Part shown: positions 6,182-9,714 of the stretch, piece by piece
How positions within the stretch are numbered: the stretch's first letter is position 1
Layout: each line of letters opens with the position of its first letter
NCBI GenBank assembly: GCA_017413305.1
Contig: JAFPUA010000051.1
Coordinates: 1-9,714 of the forward strand
Source: Candidatus Ruminimicrobiellum caprinum
GTDB taxonomy: Bacteria; Elusimicrobiota; Endomicrobiia; Endomicrobiales; Endomicrobiaceae
Direction: 5' to 3'
DNA length: 9,714 bases
The notes under the pieces: model-generated
Told to the model about the DNA's origin: nothing
What the model saw: the letters and a program-made list of their open reading frames with translations, nothing else
Databases searched by the model: none
Program-made: the position numbers and the translations under genes

Positions 6182-7102
6182 ATGCAAGAAAATGAGGCTG
6201 AAAACACTCAACAGCAGGAACATATCGAAATAAAAGATATAGAACGCTTTGTCAGATATTTAGTTGCCGAGCTGAACTATTCTGCCAACACGGCAAAGGC
6301 CTATAGTGTTGATATGTATGAATTTGCAGAGTTTGTTAAAAATACAAAAAATATTGATCTTGCAAACTGTGACAAAAATATAATTCGTGACTATCTTGCA
6401 AATTTGTACAATAAAAATTTAAAAAAATCTTCCATAATACGAAAACTTGCCGTTTTAAAATCTTTTTATAAGTTTCTTGTAATAACAGATGTAATAAAAG
6501 CAAACCCTACCATATCGATGGCAACCCCCAAAAAGGATAAAAGAATACCGGTTTTTCTTACGGAACAGGAAATATTGAACTTATTTGATATGTCGGATAT
6601 CGATTTAAGAGATAAGGCAATGTTGGAACTTTTATATTCTTCCGGTATAAGAATAGAAGAAATGATAAATATCAATGAAAAAGATATTGATTTTATATCC
6701 GGTTATGTAAAAGTGTTCGGTAAAGGGGCTAAAGAAAGGTTTGCACCCGTCGGTGACAGATGTTTATCCGCAATAAGAAAATATATGAATGCAGAAAGAG
6801 AGAAAGGTTTTTCTTTTATGCCGAACTCGCCTGTGTTTATAAATAAAAACGGTAAAAGGCTTACACAGCGTGGCGCAAGAAAGATGCTTCACAATTGGTT
6901 TGTTAAAGCCGGATTGAAAAAGAAAGTGTCTCCACACACGATAAGACACACATTTGCAACACATCTGTTGGACAGAGGCTGTGATATAAGAAGCGTACAA
7001 CAAATGTTAGGACATAAAAATTTGTCAACTACACAGATATATACGCATGTAACTTTAGAAACATTAAGAAAAGTTTACGATGCTGCACATCCCAGGAGCT
7101 GA
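6182..7102 (+). CDS. xerD: Tyrosine recombinase, XerC/XerD family
   Basis: The protein (306 residues) has the size and two-domain form of chromosomal Xer recombinases, which resolve chromosome dimers at dif sites. The N-terminal SAM-like core-binding domain spans about 17-103 (IERFVRYLVAELNYSANTA onward). The catalytic domain (about 122-300) carries the full active site: Arg157 in YSSGIRIEE, Lys181 in FGKGAKER, His252 and Arg255 in SPHTIRHTFATHLL, His278 in MLGHKN and the nucleophile Tyr287 in TTQIYTHV. Spacing matches XerC/XerD better than phage or integron integrases, but XerC versus XerD cannot be settled here, so the symbol is provisional. An acidic Gln/Glu-rich leader (1-16) precedes the domain. 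The upstream sequence lacks a good Shine-Dalgarno site; translation may depend on the preceding gene, 14 bp away. No dif-like site or integrated cargo is visible nearby. Confidence 0.9.
   Translation: MQENEAENTQQQEHIEIKDIERFVRYLVAELNYSANTAKAYSVDMYEFAEFVKNTKNIDLANCDKNIIRDYLANLYNKNLKKSSIIRKLAVLKSFYKFLVITDVIKANPTISMATPKKDKRIPVFLTEQEILNLFDMSDIDLRDKAMLELLYSSGIRIEEMININEKDIDFISGYVKVFGKGAKERFAPVGDRCLSAIRKYMNAEREKGFSFMPNSPVFINKNGKRLTQRGARKMLHNWFVKAGLKKKVSPHTIRHTFATHLLDRGCDIRSVQQMLGHKNLSTTQIYTHVTLETLRKVYDAAHPRS
7094..7098 (+). promoter_or_regulatory. Ribosome binding site that decides the start of the gene after xer
   Basis: AGGAG at 7094-7098 lies five bases before ATG 7104. An in-frame ATG at 7080 lies upstream of this site, inside the recombinase gene, and has no purine-rich sequence ahead of it. 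The start is therefore placed at 7104, one base after the recombinase stop (TGA, 7100-7102). Confidence 0.8.
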
Positions 7103-7103
7103 A

Positions 7104-8033
7104 ATGAACGAAACTAATATTACCGAAAAAATAAAAGCATTAATGGATGATACCGGTTGTGAAGAAGCCGAAGCAAAAATGGCGCTTGATTTTATGGGCG
7201 GAAATTTCAATAAAGCAATTGCCTTTGTTGGTGCAATGCTTAAATATATTACCGCGTATAAAGCTAAAATAAGTATAAAAAACGAAAATATCTTCGGGCT
7301 TATTCATATAATAACAAATAATAAAAATCTTGATCTTCTAAAGTTTAGTACAGTTATGAGTTATAACCCGGTGATTTACGAACAGGATATAAAAGTTGAC
7401 TGGTTTTCTTTTGAAAAAGAAATTTATTCTTGTCGTTTGTTAAATGGTGTTATAGAAAACTATACAAAAACTATAGATACCAAACTTAAAGAGTTTGTAA
7501 ATGTTAATTTGAAAGATAACAAAATTCTTAACGCGCAAGATGTGAAAACCGTTATTGAAACATTTTTTTCCGATAGTGATGTTAATGTGGAAATAGTCGC
7601 GCAGGAACTTACTTTAAGAGAGTTCAGAAAACTTCCTGACTATTTTCCTGAAGAGATACCAAAAGAATCTTCTGTGACGGATTCCTCTTCTTTAATAGAA
7701 TTGGAAGCTATAGTTTTTGAAGATTCTGCCGGTAAAAAAGTAGAAGATGTTGTTGTCGGGGACAAAGTTCTTGCCAAAATTATTGATACCAGAGACATAG
7801 CTCATTATATAGGTCATTTAATAGGTGCTAAAAAAGAGCAAACAATGATACCTATTCCTGCCGAAGTTCAATCTGTTGAAAAAAAAGATAACGGATATGT
7901 TTTAAAATTGAAATATTCCGACTTGATTTTTGGAGTTTCTCATGTAGAAACAGGACGAGTATTAAAGATACTTGAAACCAGAGATACTACCACATGGAAC
8001 ACGAAACTGTTACCGTTCTTAATTAACAATTAA
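7104..8033 (+). CDS. Uncharacterised protein with UBA/TS-N-like N-terminus
   Basis: I do not recognise the full protein. It has 309 residues from the chosen start. Residues about 5-42 (ITEKIKALMDDTGCEEAEAKMALDFMGG..KAIAFV, read in parts) match the three-helix pattern of UBA/TS-N domains as in EF-Ts and NAC: an acidic turn, a G-x-E-E-A helix and the ALxxxGGNxxKAI motif. A mixed helical middle (about 43-180) follows with no motif I can name. The last third (about 198-292) is beta-rich with VGDKVLAKIID, an IGHLIGAKKEQT turn and MIPIPAEVQSVEKKD, ending KILETRDTTTW; it looks like a folded beta domain. No signal peptide, membrane span, coiled coil or catalytic motif is evident, so it is probably cytoplasmic. 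It follows the recombinase by 1 bp, so co-translation is likely. A ribosome- or chaperone-related role is possible from the UBA-like head but unproven. Confidence 0.8.
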   Translation: MNETNITEKIKALMDDTGCEEAEAKMALDFMGGNFNKAIAFVGAMLKYITAYKAKISIKNENIFGLIHIITNNKNLDLLKFSTVMSYNPVIYEQDIKVDWFSFEKEIYSCRLLNGVIENYTKTIDTKLKEFVNVNLKDNKILNAQDVKTVIETFFSDSDVNVEIVAQELTLREFRKLPDYFPEEIPKESSVTDSSSLIELEAIVFEDSAGKKVEDVVVGDKVLAKIIDTRDIAHYIGHLIGAKKEQTMIPIPAEVQSVEKKDNGYVLKLKYSDLIFGVSHVETGRVLKILETRDTTTWNTKLLPFLINN

Positions 8034-8049
8034 ATAAAAATTGCCGTTC

Positions 8050-8136
8050 TGGTGCAGAGGACGAGATTTGAACTCGCACCCGCTATACACGGACAGGCTT
8101 CTGAGACCTGCGTGTCTGCCGTTCCACCACCTCTGC
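8050..8136 (-). tRNA. tRNA-Leu (anticodon CAG), CCA encoded
   Basis: Read on the minus strand, the 87-nt gene has a perfect 7-bp acceptor stem (GCAGAGG with CCTCTGC), discriminator A and an encoded CCA (8050-8052). The anticodon arm is CAGGT-CTCAGAA-GCCTG with one T-G wobble, giving anticodon CAG (8101-8103 on the plus map), which reads CUG. The T arm is GCGAG-TTCAAAT-CTCGT. The long variable arm with a CCGT/GCGG stem makes it a type II tRNA, as expected for leucine. It has its own promoter and lies opposite and downstream of the unknown gene's 3' end, 16 bp away. No clear terminator follows it. Confidence 0.97.
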
Positions 8137-8156
8137 AATATTAAATATCTCCAATT

Positions 8157-8185
8157 AGTATACAATTTTCCAAAAGTTTTTACAA
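8157..8185 (-). promoter_or_regulatory. Promoter of tRNA-Leu
   Basis: On the minus strand, TTGTAA (8180-8185) and TATACT (8157-8162) are 17 bp apart. The predicted start is about 8150, leaving a 5' leader of roughly 14 nt before the mature tRNA, normal for RNase P processing. It is back to back with the gdhA promoter; the two -35 elements are 25 bp apart. Confidence 0.65.
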
Positions 8186-8210
8186 TATAAAAATAGCACA
8201 TATTTTTTTA

Positions 8211-8240
8211 TTGACAAATAAAATCATAAAGATGTAAAAT
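8211..8240 (+). promoter_or_regulatory. Strong sigma70-type promoter of gdhA
   Basis: A perfect TTGACA (8211-8216) and TAAAAT (8235-8240) are separated by 18 bp; the predicted start is about 8247. The -10 context GTAAAATAT is identical to that of the ior promoter (1608-1616). The start leaves an unusually long leader of about 128 nt before gdhA, much of it able to fold. Confidence 0.75.
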
Positions 8241-8273
8241 ATCTCCCAATAAAACTTAAGATTTTAATAGAAC

Positions 8274-8340
8274 ACTGAATAATTCAAAGAAAGCAAGGTT
8301 GCTTTCACAAAGGAAGCATTAATGAATTATTCAGTTTTTT
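8274..8340 (+). promoter_or_regulatory. Structured gdhA leader: 13-bp hairpin plus T-run, candidate attenuator
   Basis: ACTGAATAATTCA (8274-8286) pairs perfectly with TGAATTATTCAGT (8323-8335), and a run of six T (8335-8340) follows, the form of an intrinsic terminator placed between the promoter and gdhA. Within the loop, GAAAGCA (8289-8295) pairs with TGCTTTC (8300-8306); the latter can instead pair with GGAAGCA (8312-8318, one G-U pair), so two inner hairpins exclude each other. I do not recognise a known riboswitch class. The symmetry is seen directly; the regulatory role is inferred. Confidence 0.6.
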
Positions 8341-8363
8341 GTGAGAAAAAACAAATTATATAA
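8322..8363 (+). CDS. Possible 13-codon leader peptide upstream of gdhA
   Basis: ATG at 8322 opens a 13-residue frame (MNYSVFCEKKQII) ending at TAA 8361-8363. AAGGAAG (8310-8316) lies at a suitable distance before it. The start codon abuts the 3' arm of the 13-bp leader hairpin, so initiation there would block that arm, and the stop codon overlaps the AAGGAG of gdhA (8362-8367), the layout of a translationally coupled leader peptide. The frame is short and could be chance in AT-rich DNA. There is no run of a single regulatory codon such as Glu or Gln. Confidence 0.35.
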   Translation: MNYSVFCEKKQII

Positions 8364-8374
8364 GGAGCAACAAA

Positions 8375-9712
8375 ATGAACGCTTATGTAGAAAAAGTGTT
8401 GAAAGAAGTAGAACAAAGAAATCAGGGAGAAGCTTTGTTCTTGCAAGCAGTAAAAGAAGTTTTGGAATCAATCAGCCCTGTAATTGAAAGACACAAAGAA
8501 TATCAGGATGCAAGTATTCTTGAAAGAATAGTTGAACCTGAAAGACAAATTCTTTTCAGAGTTCCTTGGCAGGATGATAAAGGTGTTTGTCATGTAAATA
8601 GAGGTTTCAGAGTACAGTTTAATTCAGCTCTCGGACCTTACAAAGGAGGATTGAGACTTCACCCTTCAGTAAATTTAAGTACAATCAAATTTTTAGGTTT
8701 TGAACAGATTTTCAAAAACTCATTAACAGGTTTGATGATGGGTGGAGGAAAAGGTGGTTCTGATTTCGATCCTAAAGGTAAATCAGATAACGAAGTTATG
8801 AGATTCTGCCAGAGCTTTATGACAGAACTTTGCAAATATATCGATGCAGATACAGATGTTCCTGCAGGAGATATCGGAACAGGTGCAAGAGAAATTGGTT
8901 ATATGTTTGGTCAGTATAAAAGAATCAGAAACGTTTTCCATGGAGTTTTAACAGGTAAAGGTTTAACATACGGTGGATCTTTAGCAAGAACTCAGGCAAC
9001 TGGTTACGGTGTGGTTTATTTCTGTAATGAAATGTTGAAAGATAGAGGAACATCTTTTGAAGGTAAAACAGTTGTTGTTTCAGGTTCAGGAAACGTTGCA
9101 ATATATGCAGTAGAAAAAGCTCAAAGTTTAGGAGCAAAAGTTGTTGCAATGTCTGATTCTAACGGATATATTTATGATAAAGACGGCATAGATTTGTCTA
9201 TCGTTAAACAGTTAAAAGAAGTTGAAAGAAAGAGAATTAAAGAATATGCAAACTTAAAGAAAGGCGCAGTTTATACAGAAGGTTGTAAAGGTATCTGGAC
9301 AATAAAATGTGATATAGCTCTTCCTTGTGCAACACAGAACGAGCTTGACGGTGAAGCTGCAAAGACACTTTTGAAAAATGGTGTAATTGCAGTTGTAGAA
9401 GGTGCAAATATGCCTTCCACTCCTGAAGCAGTAGAAGCATTTATCGCTGCAAAAATTGCTTATGCTCCTGGTAAAGCATCTAATGCAGGTGGTGTAGCAA
9501 CATCAGGTCTTGAAATGGCTCAGAACTCTCAGAGACTTTCTTGGACATTTGAAGAAGTTGATAATAAGCTTCATCAGATTATGATCAATATTCATAAAAA
9601 TGCTAAAGAAGCTGCCGAAGAATATGGTACACCGGGCAACTTGGTTAACGGTGCAAACATTGCTGGATTTAAGAAAGTTGCAACAGCTATGTTAGCTCAC
9701 GGAATAATATAA
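8375..9712 (+). CDS. gdhA: Glutamate dehydrogenase, NADP-type hexameric
   Basis: The enzyme interconverts 2-oxoglutarate plus ammonium and glutamate. Its 445 residues are complete and match the E. coli GdhA class in length. The substrate domain has QFNSALGPYKGGLRLHP (81-97, with Lys90), the catalytic-lysine motif MMGGGKGGSDFDPKGKSD (121-138, Lys126) and DVPAGDIGTGAREIGY (161-176, Asp166). The Rossmann domain starts with TVVVSGSGNVA (232-242), and MSDSNGY (259-265) at the end of the second strand resembles NADP-using members. VEGANMP (341-347) and APGKASNAGGVATSGLEM (364-381) complete the family pattern. Start is fixed by AAGGAG seven bases before ATG. It follows a long structured leader and a strong promoter. 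The stop lies two bases before the window's end, so any terminator is not visible. Coenzyme choice is an inference from family class. Confidence 0.97.
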   Translation: MNAYVEKVLKEVEQRNQGEALFLQAVKEVLESISPVIERHKEYQDASILERIVEPERQILFRVPWQDDKGVCHVNRGFRVQFNSALGPYKGGLRLHPSVNLSTIKFLGFEQIFKNSLTGLMMGGGKGGSDFDPKGKSDNEVMRFCQSFMTELCKYIDADTDVPAGDIGTGAREIGYMFGQYKRIRNVFHGVLTGKGLTYGGSLARTQATGYGVVYFCNEMLKDRGTSFEGKTVVVSGSGNVAIYAVEKAQSLGAKVVAMSDSNGYIYDKDGIDLSIVKQLKEVERKRIKEYANLKKGAVYTEGCKGIWTIKCDIALPCATQNELDGEAAKTLLKNGVIAVVEGANMPSTPEAVEAFIAAKIAYAPGKASNAGGVATSGLEMAQNSQRLSWTFEEVDNKLHQIMINIHKNAKEAAEEYGTPGNLVNGANIAGFKKVATAMLAHGII

Positions 9713-9714
9713 TA

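Noticed and set aside
6182..7102. Recombinase as a mobile-element integrase with nearby attachment site
   Set aside because: Domain spacing is Xer-like, it lies inside a metabolic gene run, and I see no direct repeats around it or the tRNA-Leu that would mark an integrated element.
7080..7103. Upstream ATG at 7080 as the start of the UBA-like gene
   Set aside because: It lacks a binding site and would overlap xer by 23 bp; AGGAG at 7094-7098 points to ATG 7104.
8019..8033. TTAATT-AAC-AATTAA inverted repeat at the end of the unknown gene as a terminator
   Set aside because: All A-T apart from the loop, overlaps the stop codon and has no following T-run on either strand.
8019..8201. 60-codon minus-strand open frame between the unknown gene and gdhA
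   Set aside because: It spans the tRNA-Leu gene almost entirely; the peptide is translated tRNA sequence, with no ribosome binding site.
8925..9440. Two Leu-rich minus-strand open frames within gdhA
   Set aside because: They arise from the antisense of Lys/Glu/Gln-rich codons; no start signals, and gdhA is intact.

Overview
The window is a low-GC, gene-dense stretch of a bacterial chromosome with mostly strong AGGAG-type ribosome binding sites. A strictly anaerobic, amino-acid-fermenting, diderm-like bacterium fits best. The reasons are a ferredoxin-dependent 2-oxoacid oxidoreductase (IorAB), an arylacetate-CoA ligase, an anabolic-type glutamate dehydrogenase, a type IV pilin-like protein and a signal-peptide-bearing small beta-barrel candidate. 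Gene content and pilin style recall Elusimicrobiota (Elusimicrobium/Endomicrobium-like). That is an inference from family resemblance, not a proven placement.

Layout. Positions 1-522 hold the 3' end of uvrA (+). A single pilin-like gene (544-972, -) converges on it and has a near-consensus promoter of its own. A small XRE/Cro-type regulator (1132-1479, +) is divergent from the pilin; a 15-bp palindrome lies just upstream of it. The 144-bp gap at 1480-1623 holds a four-copy CTCA heptad array, a weak terminator-like hairpin and a promoter whose predicted start lies only about 3 nt before the next ATG. From 1624 to 8033 seven genes run in one direction with gaps of 1-26 bp: iorA, iorB, a paaK-like ligase, a tandem-ACT protein, a small exported beta-barrel candidate, a Xer-type tyrosine recombinase, and an unrecognised protein with a UBA/TS-N-like N-terminus. 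The 341-bp gap at 8034-8374 contains a minus-strand tRNA-Leu(CAG), divergent promoters for the tRNA and for gdhA, and a structured gdhA leader with a 13-bp hairpin followed by six T and a 13-codon mini-ORF. A complete gdhA (8375-9712, +) closes the window.

How the genes may work together. IorAB would oxidise aryl-pyruvates (from transaminated Phe/Tyr/Trp) to aryl-acetyl-CoA and reduced ferredoxin. The ligase links aryl-acetyl-CoA to the free acid and ATP. The ACT protein probably senses an amino acid. GDH links 2-oxoglutarate and glutamate, the usual transamination partner. The most unusual parts are the gdhA leader, the probably leaderless ior transcript, and the unknown gene that follows the recombinase by 1 bp. 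I see no CRISPR array, insertion sequence, phage module or obvious defence system.
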